Below are positions 36,129-44,886 of a stretch of DNA of 64,000 nucleotides, piece by piece. The translations under genes and the position numbers were made by a program. The notes under the pieces are model-generated. The model made no database searches. It was not told the origin of the DNA and saw only the letters and a list, made by a program, of their open reading frames with translations. Each line of letters starts with the position of its first letter. Position 1 is the stretch's first letter. The stretch is taken from positions 176,719 to 240,718 of the forward strand of contig NZ_JAMKFA010000012.1 in NCBI RefSeq assembly GCF_025499515.1, given 5' to 3'. The DNA comes from Flavobacterium odoriferum. Lineage in GTDB: Bacteria > Bacteroidota > Bacteroidia > Flavobacteriales > Flavobacteriaceae.

Positions 36129-36632
36129 ATGGAATTCAAAGAAGCAAAAAATAAATTCGTACAAACCTGGGGAGCTTTAGGTTCACAATGGGGCATTAAC
36201 AAAACCATGGCACAGATTCATGCGTTGTTGATGGTTTCGCACGAACCTGTTTCTATGGAAGACATTATGGAAGAATTACAAATTTCACGCGGTAATGCTT
36301 CTATGAATTTAAGAGCATTAATGGATTGGGGAATTGTGTACAAAGAATACAAAGCGGGCGAAAGACGTGAATTTTTTACAGCCGAAAAAGATTTAGACGA
36401 ATTAGCCGTAAAAATTTCAAGAGAACGAAGCAAACGTGAAATCAAACCAGCCTTGAAAGTTTTAAAAGAAGTTTCTTCTATTCAATCAGACAACACAGAA
36501 GCCGAAAAACATTTCGTAGATCAAACCACCAAATTGTACGACTTCGTTTTAAAAGCCGATAACGTTTTGGATAAAATTACAGAATACAAAGACAATTGGT
36601 TAGCTAAATTGGTTGTTAAAATCATGAAATAA
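36129..36632 (+). CDS. GbsR/MarR family winged-helix transcriptional regulator
   Basis: The product has 167 residues from ATG 36129 (EFKEAKNKFVQTWG). The winged helix-turn-helix (about 18-90) reads MAQIHALLMVSHEPVSMEDI, then ISRGNASMNLRALMDWGIV (recognition helix), then EYKAGERREFF (wing). A helical dimerisation tail follows. GbsR-type repressors act on osmoprotectant or export genes elsewhere; here the ligand is unknown. The four plus-strand genes that follow (36687-38680) are tightly packed and are the natural regulatory targets. Confidence 0.88.
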   Translation: MEFKEAKNKFVQTWGALGSQWGINKTMAQIHALLMVSHEPVSMEDIMEELQISRGNASMNLRALMDWGIVYKEYKAGERREFFTAEKDLDELAVKISRERSKREIKPALKVLKEVSSIQSDNTEAEKHFVDQTTKLYDFVLKADNVLDKITEYKDNWLAKLVVKIMK

Positions 36633-36686
36633 AAAAATTTAATCAAAACTTTCAATTATTTCTGAAAGTTTAAAATAATAGATAAT

Positions 36687-37040
36687 ATGAGAATAATTAA
36701 TAAAATCAATAAAGCTCTATTAATAATAACAATAATATTAGACTTTACAATTCTATTTGGTTTATATGTGCAGATTTTACTTGGGTTCACTCAACTGTGT
36801 ATTGCTCTATATATTTTATTCAACTTTAAAAGACTTGAGAAAAAACTCAAATATCAAATTATAAATTATTGGATTTATGTCTTCTTATATTTTTCCTTTT
36901 CCACTTACCTGTTTTTAGAAGAGAAAAGTATTTTAGACAATTACACAATATTGATTACAACTATAATGATCATACCAATGACAATTGCAATATATTTTAC
37001 AATCACATTAAATAAAATAGCAAAACAAAATGAAAAATAA
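36687..37040 (+). CDS. Small hypothetical membrane protein
   Basis: Not recognised. The product has 117 residues with four hydrophobic stretches (about 9-26, 28-46, 60-78 and 87-107), so a small four-helix inner-membrane protein. It starts 54 bp after the regulator gene and overlaps the TIGR01777 gene by 11 bp, which supports it being translated and part of the operon. Confidence 0.7.
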   Translation: MRIINKINKALLIITIILDFTILFGLYVQILLGFTQLCIALYILFNFKRLEKKLKYQIINYWIYVFLYFSFSTYLFLEEKSILDNYTILITTIMIIPMTIAIYFTITLNKIAKQNEK

Positions 37041-37941
37041 ACTAATCATCGCAGCAGGAACCGGGTTCTTAGGAAACGTTTTAATCCAACATTTCAATAA
37101 TAAATTTGAAGAAATTGTAATCTTAACTCGAGGAAAATCTGAAATTAAGAGCAAAATCAAATATGTAAATTGGGATGCTAAATCATTTTCAGGTTGGGAA
37201 AAAGAAGTGGAAAACGCAGATGTAGTTATAAACTTAGCTGGAAAATCAGTTGATTGTAGATATAACAAAAAAAATAAAGCCGAAATTTTAGCTTCCAGAA
37301 TTGATAGTACCAAAATTTTAAACGATGCCATTTTACAATGTGAAAATCCACCAAAACATTTTATCAACTCATCAACTGCAACTATTTATCGTCATTCAGA
37401 AGATACAGAAATGGATGAATATACAGGAGAAATTGGCAATGATTTTTCTATGAACGTTGCCAAAACTTGGGAAAAAACATTTTACGAAGTTGAAACACCA
37501 AAAACATTGAAAACTGCAATAAGGACTTCAATTGTATTAGGTAAAAATGGAGGAGCTTTTATTCCTTTAAAAAAACTAACACAATTTGGTTTAGGTGGAA
37601 AAAACGGAAATGGAAGTCAATTTGTTAGTTGGATTCATGAAAAAGATTTTGCAAGAGCTATCGAATTTATAATCGAAAAAAAACTTTCTGGAAGCATCAA
37701 TGTTGTTTCTCCAAAACCGATTCGAAATTATGAATTTATGAAAAAACTTCAAAAAGCAATTGGAATTCCGTTTGGATTACCTATCTCAAAATCACTACTT
37801 GAATTTGGGGCAAAAATCATCAAAACTGAAACTGAATTGGTTTTAAAAAGTAGAAATGTCATCCCAAAACGATTAACAGAAAACGGCTTTGAGTTTGAAT
37901 TTGGTGATTTAGATAAAACGTTTAAAAACTTATTATCATGA
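37030..37941 (+). CDS. TIGR01777 family NAD(P)-dependent epimerase/oxidoreductase
   Basis: Extended short-chain dehydrogenase of unknown substrate. The product has 303 residues. The dinucleotide-binding motif is AAGTGFLGNVL near 8-18; VVINLAGKSVDCRYN, FINSSTATIYRHSEDTE and the C-terminal DUF1731 segment (RNVIPKRLTENGFEFEF) are family hallmarks. The start overlaps the upstream small membrane gene by 11 bp and the stop overlaps the next gene by 4 bp. Confidence 0.9.
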   Translation: MKNKLIIAAGTGFLGNVLIQHFNNKFEEIVILTRGKSEIKSKIKYVNWDAKSFSGWEKEVENADVVINLAGKSVDCRYNKKNKAEILASRIDSTKILNDAILQCENPPKHFINSSTATIYRHSEDTEMDEYTGEIGNDFSMNVAKTWEKTFYEVETPKTLKTAIRTSIVLGKNGGAFIPLKKLTQFGLGGKNGNGSQFVSWIHEKDFARAIEFIIEKKLSGSINVVSPKPIRNYEFMKKLQKAIGIPFGLPISKSLLEFGAKIIKTETELVLKSRNVIPKRLTENGFEFEFGDLDKTFKNLLS

Positions 37942-38282
37942 ACCTCAACATCATCGCCTACCTAATTTATTTTAGCATCACAGGCATTATCATTGTAAAA
38001 GTTGGAAGAATATGCTACAACAACGGAAACATCTTCATTTCGCAATTAATTCCAAATCATGAAGACTTGTGTCATAAAATAAATCAAGTGCTTTTGGTGG
38101 GATATTATCTACTAAACATTGGCTATTGTGCGATGACAATAATTTCTTGGGAACAAATTGAAAGTATCACACAACTCATCGAAGTGATTACCTCAAAATC
38201 GGCTTTCATTATTATTGCGATTGCCGTGATGCATTACATCAACATCATTTTATTAACGAATTACATCAAAAAATTAATTTAA
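37938..38282 (+). CDS. Small membrane protein, paralogue 1 of a tandem pair
   Basis: The product has 114 residues with about three transmembrane helices. The central segment INQVLLVGYYLLNIGYCAM matches NKLFETGFYLLNFGFALM in the next gene, so the two are diverged duplicates. The start overlaps the TIGR01777 stop (ATGA). Function unknown; it could form a heteromeric membrane complex with its paralogue. Confidence 0.75.
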   Translation: MNLNIIAYLIYFSITGIIIVKVGRICYNNGNIFISQLIPNHEDLCHKINQVLLVGYYLLNIGYCAMTIISWEQIESITQLIEVITSKSAFIIIAIAVMHYINIILLTNYIKKLI

Positions 38283-38293
38283 ACACTCGTATT

Positions 38294-38680
38294 ATGGAAA
38301 CTACAAAAATTTTAATCGGTTATGCAATTTATCTTCCCATTGCTTTATTTTTAACCTACTATGTTTCAAAAACGCTTTTTAAAAACAGTAAAATTTATAT
38401 GTTGGATATTTTTAAAGGTCGAGAAGAAATTGCCAACGCCACCAACAAACTATTCGAAACCGGATTTTATTTACTGAATTTTGGTTTTGCGCTTATGATA
38501 TTAGAAATGAATATGTATGACAATAGTTATCAAGTTTTAATTGAAAAACTGAGTTACAAAATTGGCGGATTTTCAATTTATTTGGGATTAATGTTGTTCT
38601 TAAACTTATATTTCTTCTTTAGAGGAAAACGAAAAGCAAGTCAAGCACAAGTAGAACAACGAATTGTGATTAATGGATAA
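38294..38680 (+). CDS. Small membrane protein, paralogue 2 of a tandem pair
   Basis: The product has 128 residues with three hydrophobic stretches (about 5-25, 55-75 and 88-110) and a basic C-terminus (FRGKRKASQAQVEQR). It is homologous in layout to the preceding gene: an N-terminal helix, a soluble loop with a conserved Glu, then G-[FY]-YLLN-[IF]-G. It is 11 bp downstream in the same operon and ends 2 bp before the convergent UbiA-like gene. Confidence 0.75.
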   Translation: METTKILIGYAIYLPIALFLTYYVSKTLFKNSKIYMLDIFKGREEIANATNKLFETGFYLLNFGFALMILEMNMYDNSYQVLIEKLSYKIGGFSIYLGLMLFLNLYFFFRGKRKASQAQVEQRIVING

Positions 38681-38682
38681 AT

Positions 38683-39522
38683 TCACAATCCTGACAGGTT
38701 TTTGAAAACTGTCAGGATTAACACCAACCACCACAAAATCGGCACACTTTCTAACCAAAATGAAGCGTAATATCTCGAACGGTTCTCATTGGCAAAAAAG
38801 AGAAAAACAGCAATAGTTCCACAGACCAAAAGTTTGAAAAAGAACGGTAAAAAATGATGATTATTAGTATAGAAAAATTCTAAAAGCAATAATAAAAGTA
38901 ATAATAAATAACCAAGCCTTTTCGTCATCTTTACTCCTATTTTCTGCGGAACAGTTTGTAAGTGAATATCATCGAGTTTTACATCCACAATATCAAAAAC
39001 CAAAACAATCGAAAACACTAATAAAAATCGTTGAAAAGCCATTAAAAAAACATCTATTGAAAACGGAATTTCAGCTTCTACCAAAGGCAAAATCACAGTT
39101 ACTCCAACCCAAGTAATTCCAACGATGTAGATTTTTACGCCTTTCCAATTTCGAGCGTTTAGTTTGTTTGGGAAAAAAGGTAATGTGTATAAAAGTGTTA
39201 GTCCAAAAAAAGCAACAGCACTTAGTTTTGATTCCCAACTCAATTGCAAGAAAAAATAAAAACAAGCCAACAACGAAATAAAACTCAAAAAAACGATGGC
39301 TTTGAGTTCTTTTTTGATTTCGGTTTTGTTTAACCTTGCTATAGCATCATACTTCACAAAATTATAGCCAACTACTGTTCCAAAAAAAGCAAAGAAAGCT
39401 ACCGATGAATCACTTTCAACACCGAAGAAATAGTGCGTCATAGACACTAAAGCAAAAGCTGATAATGCGACATGCAAACTACTATTGATGTAAAAATCGA
39501 GAATTTTCTTTAAAACCACCAT
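38683..39522 (-). CDS. UbiA-like prenyltransferase family membrane protein
   Basis: The product has 279 residues with about eight transmembrane helices. Two Asp-containing loops sit where UbiA enzymes bind Mg-prenyl diphosphate: GYNFVKYD near 53-60 (only partly matching NDxxD) and DIVDVKLDDIH near 180 (matching DxxDxxxD). The first motif is degenerate, so activity on a prenyl donor is uncertain. Ends at an inverted repeat that includes its last codons. Confidence 0.72.
   Translation of the reverse strand: MVVLKKILDFYINSSLHVALSAFALVSMTHYFFGVESDSSVAFFAFFGTVVGYNFVKYDAIARLNKTEIKKELKAIVFLSFISLLACFYFFLQLSWESKLSAVAFFGLTLLYTLPFFPNKLNARNWKGVKIYIVGITWVGVTVILPLVEAEIPFSIDVFLMAFQRFLLVFSIVLVFDIVDVKLDDIHLQTVPQKIGVKMTKRLGYLLLLLLLLLEFFYTNNHHFLPFFFKLLVCGTIAVFLFFANENRSRYYASFWLESVPILWWLVLILTVFKNLSGL
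38687..38719. repeat. CCTGACAG/CTGTCAGG inverted repeat overlapping a gene end
   Basis: AATCCTGACAG (38687-38697) and CTGTCAGGATT (38709-38719) pair perfectly. The structure covers the last codons of the UbiA-like gene and lies just after the convergent operon. It is likely a terminator formed by a dispersed repeat. Confidence 0.75.
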
Positions 39523-39619
39523 TCAACAAAAATAATCAATCTGTTAATAAGACTCGATTTTAGTTGATAAAATCACAAAATTTCACATTTTAAAAACAAA
39601 TTATTACAAGATTAATAAT

Positions 39620-39627
39620 TACTTTTG
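39620..39627 (+). promoter_or_regulatory. -7 promoter element of gcvP
   Basis: TACTTTTG matches TAnnTTTG; the leader to the ATG at 39673 is about 41 nt. No clear -33 element and no glycine-riboswitch-like structure was recognised. Confidence 0.5.
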
Positions 39628-39672
39628 TTGTCCAAAACAACACATAATAACATACATACACATTTTTAATAA

Positions 39673-42516
39673 ATGAGAACAGATGCATTCGCTTTGAGAC
39701 ATTTAGGGCCACGTGAAAGTGACTTAAATCACATGTTTAAAACGGTTGGTGTAGAATCTTTAGACCAATTAATTTTCGAAACAATTCCAGATGATATTCG
39801 TTTAAAAAACGACTTAAATTTAGATGCTCCCATGACTGAGTATGAGTATTTAACTCACATTCAAGAATTAGGAAAGAAAAATAAAGTATTCAAATCATAC
39901 ATTGGTTTAGGATATCACCCAGCAATCGTTCCGGCGGTTATTCAAAGAAATATTTTTGAAAACCCAGGATGGTACACGGCTTACACACCTTATCAAGCAG
40001 AAATTGCTCAAGGTCGTTTAGAAGCAATTTTAAATTTCCAAACTACGGTTATCGAATTAACAGGAATGGAAATCGCAAATGCATCTTTACTAGACGAAGG
40101 AACAGCTGCTGCAGAAGCAATGGCGTTATTGTTTGATGTAAGAACTCGCGACCAAAAGAAAAATAATGTGAAGAAATTCTTCGTTTCGGAAGAAATTTTA
40201 CCACAAACCTTATCAGTTTTACAAACACGTTCAACTCCACTAAACATTGAATTAGTAGTTGGAAATCATGAAACTTTCGATTTTTCAACAGAATTTTTTG
40301 GTGCGATTTTACAATATCCAGGAAAATATGGTCAAGTTTATGACTATGCAGGATTCATCGCAAAAGCAGCAGAAAACGAAATCAAAGTAGCAGTTGCTGC
40401 TGATATTTTATCATTAGCTAAATTAACTTCTCCAGGTGAAATGGGAGCTGCAGTTGTTGTAGGAACTACTCAACGTTTTGGTATTCCAATGGGTTACGGT
40501 GGACCACACGCTGGATATTTCGCAACGAAAGAAGAATACAAACGTTCAATGCCAGGAAGAATCATTGGTGTTTCTATCGATGTAAACGGAAACCGCGCAT
40601 TACGTATGGCTTTAGGTACTCGTGAACAACATATCAAACGTGAAAAAGCAACTTCAAACATTTGTACAGCACAAGTTTTATTAGCTGTTATGGCCGGAAT
40701 GTATGCGGTTTATCACGGACCAAAAGGTTTACAATATATTGCTAACAAAGTACACGCTTCTGCGGTTACCACTGCGGACGCTTTAAATAAATTAGGTGTT
40801 TACCAAACGAATACTGCTTTCTTCGATACAATTTTAGTAAAAGCTGATGCTGCTAAAGTAAAAACTATAGCTGAGAAAAACGAAGTAAATTTCTTCTATC
40901 CTGATGCTGAATCGATTTCGATTTCATTCAACGAAACAACTTCAATTGCGGACATTAATCAAATCATTGCGATTTTCGCTGAAGCGACTGGAAAAGAGTA
41001 TGTTCCTGTAAAAATTCTTTTACCTTCAGGTAGAATTGCAGATGGATTAGAAAGAACATCAACTTTCTTACAACACGAAGTGTTCAACAACCATCATTCA
41101 GAATCGCAATTGATGCGTTATATCAAAAAATTAGAACGTAAAGATTTATCGTTGAATCACTCAATGATTTCGTTAGGTTCTTGTACGATGAAATTAAATG
41201 CTGCTGCAGAAATGTTGCCTTTATCAATGGCAAATTGGAACAGCATTCACCCTTTTGCTCCTGTTGAACAAGCAGAAGGTTACCAAATCATGTTGAAAAA
41301 ATTAGAGCAACAATTGAATGTAGTAACTGGTTTCCAAGGAACAACGTTACAACCAAATTCGGGTGCTCAAGGTGAATACGCAGGTTTAATGGCTATTCGT
41401 GCTTACCATTTATCAAGAGGCGACAACCACAGAAATGTGTGTTTGATTCCAGCTTCTGCTCACGGAACGAATCCAGCTTCTGCTGCTATGGCAGGAATGG
41501 AAATCATCGTAACCAAAACTATGGAGAATGGAAATATCGATGTAGAAGATTTGAGAGCAAAAGCAATCTTACACAAAGACAACTTATCAGCTTTGATGGT
41601 AACCTATCCATCAACACATGGTGTTTTTGAAAGCGCTATTATAGAAATTACTAAAATTATTCACGATAATGGTGGATTAGTTTATATGGATGGTGCAAAC
41701 ATGAATGCACAAGTTGGATTAACAAATCCTGCAACTATTGGCGCTGATGTTTGTCACTTAAACCTACACAAAACCTTCGCTATTCCTCACGGTGGTGGTG
41801 GACCAGGTGTTGGACCAATTTGTGTGAACGAAAAATTAGTTCCATTCTTACCAACGAATCCAGTTATTCCAACAGGAGGAAGTCAAGCAATTACTGCTAT
41901 TTCGTCTGCACCTTATGGTTCGGCTTTAGTTTGTTTAATTTCTTACGGCTACATTACCATGTTAGGTGCTGAAGGCTTAACCAATGCTACTAAATATGCT
42001 ATCTTAAATGCAAATTACATGAAAGCACGTTTAGACGAACATTATCCAGTTTTATATTCTGGAGAAATGGGAAGAGCGGCTCACGAAATGATTTTAGATT
42101 GTAGAGCTTTCGAAGAAAAAGGAATCAAAGTAACCGATATTGCAAAACGTTTAATGGATTATGGTTTCCACGCGCCAACGGTTTCTTTCCCAGTAGCTGG
42201 AACTTTAATGATTGAACCTACAGAATCTGAAGATTTAGCGGAATTAGATCGTTTTTGTGATGCCATGATTTCAATTCGTAAAGAAATTGAGGCTTCTTCA
42301 AAAGATGATGCGAATAATATTTTAAGAAATGCACCTCATACTTTAGCAATGGTTACGGCTAACGAATGGGTTTTTCCTTACACAAGAGAACAAGCGGCGT
42401 TTGCTTTAGATTATATTGCTGAGAATAAATTCTGGCCAACGGTTCGTCGTGTTGATGAAGCGTATGGAGATAGAAATTTAGTTTGTTCATGTGCTCCAAT
42501 TGAAGCATATATGTAA
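39673..42516 (+). CDS. gcvP: Glycine dehydrogenase (decarboxylating), P-protein
   Basis: PLP-dependent P-protein of the glycine cleavage system; decarboxylates glycine and passes aminomethyl to the lipoyl H-protein. The product has 947 residues, the single-chain form carrying both halves (N-half 1-450, C-half 450-947). The PLP lysine is Lys700 in LNLHKTFAIPHGGGGPG. gcvH and gcvT are not in the window. It ends at a strong terminator. Confidence 0.97.
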   Translation: MRTDAFALRHLGPRESDLNHMFKTVGVESLDQLIFETIPDDIRLKNDLNLDAPMTEYEYLTHIQELGKKNKVFKSYIGLGYHPAIVPAVIQRNIFENPGWYTAYTPYQAEIAQGRLEAILNFQTTVIELTGMEIANASLLDEGTAAAEAMALLFDVRTRDQKKNNVKKFFVSEEILPQTLSVLQTRSTPLNIELVVGNHETFDFSTEFFGAILQYPGKYGQVYDYAGFIAKAAENEIKVAVAADILSLAKLTSPGEMGAAVVVGTTQRFGIPMGYGGPHAGYFATKEEYKRSMPGRIIGVSIDVNGNRALRMALGTREQHIKREKATSNICTAQVLLAVMAGMYAVYHGPKGLQYIANKVHASAVTTADALNKLGVYQTNTAFFDTILVKADAAKVKTIAEKNEVNFFYPDAESISISFNETTSIADINQIIAIFAEATGKEYVPVKILLPSGRIADGLERTSTFLQHEVFNNHHSESQLMRYIKKLERKDLSLNHSMISLGSCTMKLNAAAEMLPLSMANWNSIHPFAPVEQAEGYQIMLKKLEQQLNVVTGFQGTTLQPNSGAQGEYAGLMAIRAYHLSRGDNHRNVCLIPASAHGTNPASAAMAGMEIIVTKTMENGNIDVEDLRAKAILHKDNLSALMVTYPSTHGVFESAIIEITKIIHDNGGLVYMDGANMNAQVGLTNPATIGADVCHLNLHKTFAIPHGGGGPGVGPICVNEKLVPFLPTNPVIPTGGSQAITAISSAPYGSALVCLISYGYITMLGAEGLTNATKYAILNANYMKARLDEHYPVLYSGEMGRAAHEMILDCRAFEEKGIKVTDIAKRLMDYGFHAPTVSFPVAGTLMIEPTESEDLAELDRFCDAMISIRKEIEASSKDDANNILRNAPHTLAMVTANEWVFPYTREQAAFALDYIAENKFWPTVRRVDEAYGDRNLVCSCAPIEAYM

Positions 42517-42536
42517 AAAGTAAATTTCGAACATTT

Positions 42537-42576
42537 AAAATCCCAAATTCCAATTCAGGTTTTTGGGATTTTTTTT
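42537..42576 (+). terminator. Intrinsic terminator of gcvP
   Basis: AAAATCCCAAA (42537-42547) pairs with TTTGGGATTTT (42562-42572), followed by a T tract to 42576. Confidence 0.9.
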
Positions 42577-42594
42577 AAACATGACAAAAGTTAC

Positions 42595-42623
42595 TTGCTT
42601 CAAGAAGTATTGTTGTAAATTTG
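42595..42623 (+). promoter_or_regulatory. Promoter of the truncated globin gene
   Basis: TTG (42595-42597), 18 bp, TAAATTTG (42616-42623, exact TAnnTTTG); the ATG is at 42644. Confidence 0.7.
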
Positions 42624-42643
42624 TACGATTATAAAATTTGGAA

Positions 42644-43015
42644 ATGAAAGACATTGAAACTCGAGAAGACATTCTATTCATCATGCGAAAGTTCTATGAC
42701 AAGCTATTAGTTGATGAATCAATCAATTTTTTCTTCACCAAAGTTACATCGGTAGACCAACATTTGGAAGCGCATTTTGAGATTTTGGCAACTTTTTGGG
42801 AACAATCGTTGTTTTTAAAAGGTGGTTATTACAACAATATGTTTTCCATTCATAAAGAGGTTCATGAAAAACATGCATTTACAAAAGAACATTTTGATAC
42901 TTGGTTGCATCATTTTAATTCAACGATTGATGAACATTTTGAAGGCAAATATGCCGAACAAATGAAAACACAAGCGTTAAGCATGGCGACAATCATGCAG
43001 ATAAAATTTTCGTAA
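42644..43015 (+). CDS. Group III truncated hemoglobin
   Basis: Small heme protein of 123 residues from ATG 42644. The globin helices read ILFIMRKFYDKLLVDESINFFF and LEAHFEILATFWEQSLF (both cut), with HKEVHEKHAFTKEHFDTWLHHF carrying the likely proximal His. Length and pattern fit the group III (P-type) truncated globins, thought to act in redox or NO/O2 chemistry rather than O2 storage. Monocistronic with its own promoter. An upstream in-frame TTG at 42638 is a less likely start. Confidence 0.85.
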   Translation: MKDIETREDILFIMRKFYDKLLVDESINFFFTKVTSVDQHLEAHFEILATFWEQSLFLKGGYYNNMFSIHKEVHEKHAFTKEHFDTWLHHFNSTIDEHFEGKYAEQMKTQALSMATIMQIKFS

Positions 43016-43149
43016 ATACCCCTAAAAAAAGTCAATTTCATATTATTTTGAGCTTAAATTGACAATTCGATAATTAGCGCAAAAAAACACACGTTTTTAT
43101 TTTATGTTAAAAAATAATTGATAATTTCGTTACATTAACAATAACTATT

Positions 43150-44208
43150 ATGAATATTAAAATAACAGGTTCAGGAAGCTATATTCCAACTAAAAAAGTT
43201 ACGAATTCTGATTTTGCTCAACATGATTTTTTGAATGAAGACGGCACTGCTTTTAATATGACGAATGATATTATTGCAGAAAAATTTGTTGAAATTACCG
43301 GAATTCTAGAAAGACGTTATGCAGATGACAATATGGTTAATTCTGACATGGCTTTCATGGCTGCAAAAAAAGCAATTGAAAAATCAGGTGTTGACCCTGA
43401 AACTATCGACTACATAATACTTGCTCACAATTATGGAGATATTAAAGCGAACACAATTCAGTCTGACACCGTTCCTAGTTTAGCCACGCGAGTTAAATAT
43501 TTACTACAAATTAAAAATCCAAAATGTGTCGCTTATGATATTCTTTTTGGTTGCCCAGGTTGGATAGAAGCTGTTATTCAAGCACAAGCCTATATTAAAG
43601 CAGGAATGGCTAAAAAATGTTTGGTTATTGGTTCTGAAACTTTATCAAGAGTAGTAGACAAACACGACCGCGATAGCATGATTTACTCTGATGGTGCAGG
43701 AGCAACAATTATTGAAGCTACAGATGAGGAAGGCGGAATTTTAGCTCATGAATCCGCTACTTTTTCTTTTGACGAAGCTAAGTTTTTATATTTTGGAAAT
43801 TCATTCAATAAAAATGAAGACCCTAACATTCGCTACATCAAAATGTATGGCAGAAAAATTTACGAATTTGCTTTATCCAATGTTCCAAAAGCAATGGCTT
43901 CTTGCTTAGAGAAAAGTGGAATTGCCATTACCGATGTAAAGAAAATTTTAATTCATCAGGCAAATGAAAAAATGGACGAAGCCATCATTAATCGCTTTTA
44001 CAAATTATTCAAGATGGAAACACCAGCTGGAATTATGCCTATGAGTATTCATAAATTAGGAAATTCTAGTGTTGCAACGGTTCCAACCTTATATGATTTA
44101 ATTGTAAACGGAGAATTAGAAGGACAAAGTTTAAACAAAGGTGATGTTATTATTTTTGCATCTGTAGGTGCCGGAATGAATATTAATGCAATTGTATATC
44201 AAATGTAA
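43150..44208 (+). CDS. 3-oxoacyl-ACP synthase III (FabH-like) family protein
   Basis: Thiolase-fold condensing enzyme of 352 residues. The catalytic triad is visible: Cys135 (LFGCPGW), His in KILIHQANEKM near 273, and Asn in HKLGNSSVATVPTL near 304. It carries extra length and differs from housekeeping FabH around the substrate channel. A specialised lipid-building role is inferred from its neighbours (methyltransferase, GT2, Mla-type lipid transporter), but an ordinary fatty-acid initiator is possible. Confidence 0.85.
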   Translation: MNIKITGSGSYIPTKKVTNSDFAQHDFLNEDGTAFNMTNDIIAEKFVEITGILERRYADDNMVNSDMAFMAAKKAIEKSGVDPETIDYIILAHNYGDIKANTIQSDTVPSLATRVKYLLQIKNPKCVAYDILFGCPGWIEAVIQAQAYIKAGMAKKCLVIGSETLSRVVDKHDRDSMIYSDGAGATIIEATDEEGGILAHESATFSFDEAKFLYFGNSFNKNEDPNIRYIKMYGRKIYEFALSNVPKAMASCLEKSGIAITDVKKILIHQANEKMDEAIINRFYKLFKMETPAGIMPMSIHKLGNSSVATVPTLYDLIVNGELEGQSLNKGDVIIFASVGAGMNINAIVYQM

Positions 44209-44219
44209 TTTTTTTGTTT

Positions 44220-44293
44220 CAAGTTTCAGGTTTCAAGTTTCAAGTTAAATTGCTAATTTTACCAACTGTTTCCAACTTGAAACCTGAAACTTG
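44220..44293. repeat. Heptamer-built 20-bp perfect inverted repeat
   Basis: Bases 44220-44239 are perfectly complementary to 44274-44293. Each arm is made of a repeated 7-mer (TTTCAAG/TTTCAGG); the left side continues with another copy. It lies 3' of the KAS III gene and may terminate it. Confidence 0.9.
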
Positions 44294-44337
44294 ACTCAAG
44301 GCAATGCCGAACTGAGCGAAGCTAAACAAACTTTATA

Positions 44338-44871
44338 ATGTACGAAAAAACATATCCGAGTAAACGATTCAATATCACTTTAGATTTTCTAAAAAAACAT
44401 ATAAAAACTTCTGAAACCATTTTTGATTTAGGCGTTCCAAACCCTTTTTCAAAAATTATGGTTGATAATGGTTATACTGTTATCAATACTAAAGGAGAAG
44501 ATATTGACAATGATCAATCGGCGCTTCAAAATGAGAACTATGATGTGTTTACGGCGTTTGAAATTTTCGAACATTTACTAAATCCTTACACGGTTTTACA
44601 AAACGTAAAAGCGGATAAAATTTTAATTTCGATTCCATTACGTTTGTGGTTTTCTCCAGCTTATAGAAGTAAAACCGACATGTGGGACAGACATTATCAC
44701 GAATTTGAAGATTGGCAATTGGATTGGCTTCTTGAAAAGGCAGGTTTTAAAATTGTTGACCGAGTGAAGTTTACGCATCCAGTTAAAAAACTTGGTTTTA
44801 GACCTTTATTAAGATGGTTTACTCCAAGATATTATTTGGTTTATGCCGAAAGAGTGAAAAGTGATAAGTAA
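44338..44871 (+). CDS. Class I SAM-dependent methyltransferase-like protein
   Basis: The product has 177 residues. The Rossmann core is short: TIFDLGVPNPFSKIM replaces the glycine-rich motif I, followed by YDVFTAFEIFEHLLNP (typical post-III acidic motif of UbiE/Ubi-like methyltransferases) and HEFEDWQLDWLLEKAGFKIV. The degenerate motif I makes cofactor binding plausible but not assured. It precedes a glycosyltransferase by 15 bp. Confidence 0.8.
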   Translation: MYEKTYPSKRFNITLDFLKKHIKTSETIFDLGVPNPFSKIMVDNGYTVINTKGEDIDNDQSALQNENYDVFTAFEIFEHLLNPYTVLQNVKADKILISIPLRLWFSPAYRSKTDMWDRHYHEFEDWQLDWLLEKAGFKIVDRVKFTHPVKKLGFRPLLRWFTPRYYLVYAERVKSDK

Positions 44872-44886
44872 AAAGCAACAAACCAA

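Noticed and set aside
39523..39672. Possible glycine riboswitch upstream of gcvP
   Set aside because: No tandem aptamer-like structure was recognised and the region is short and AT-rich.
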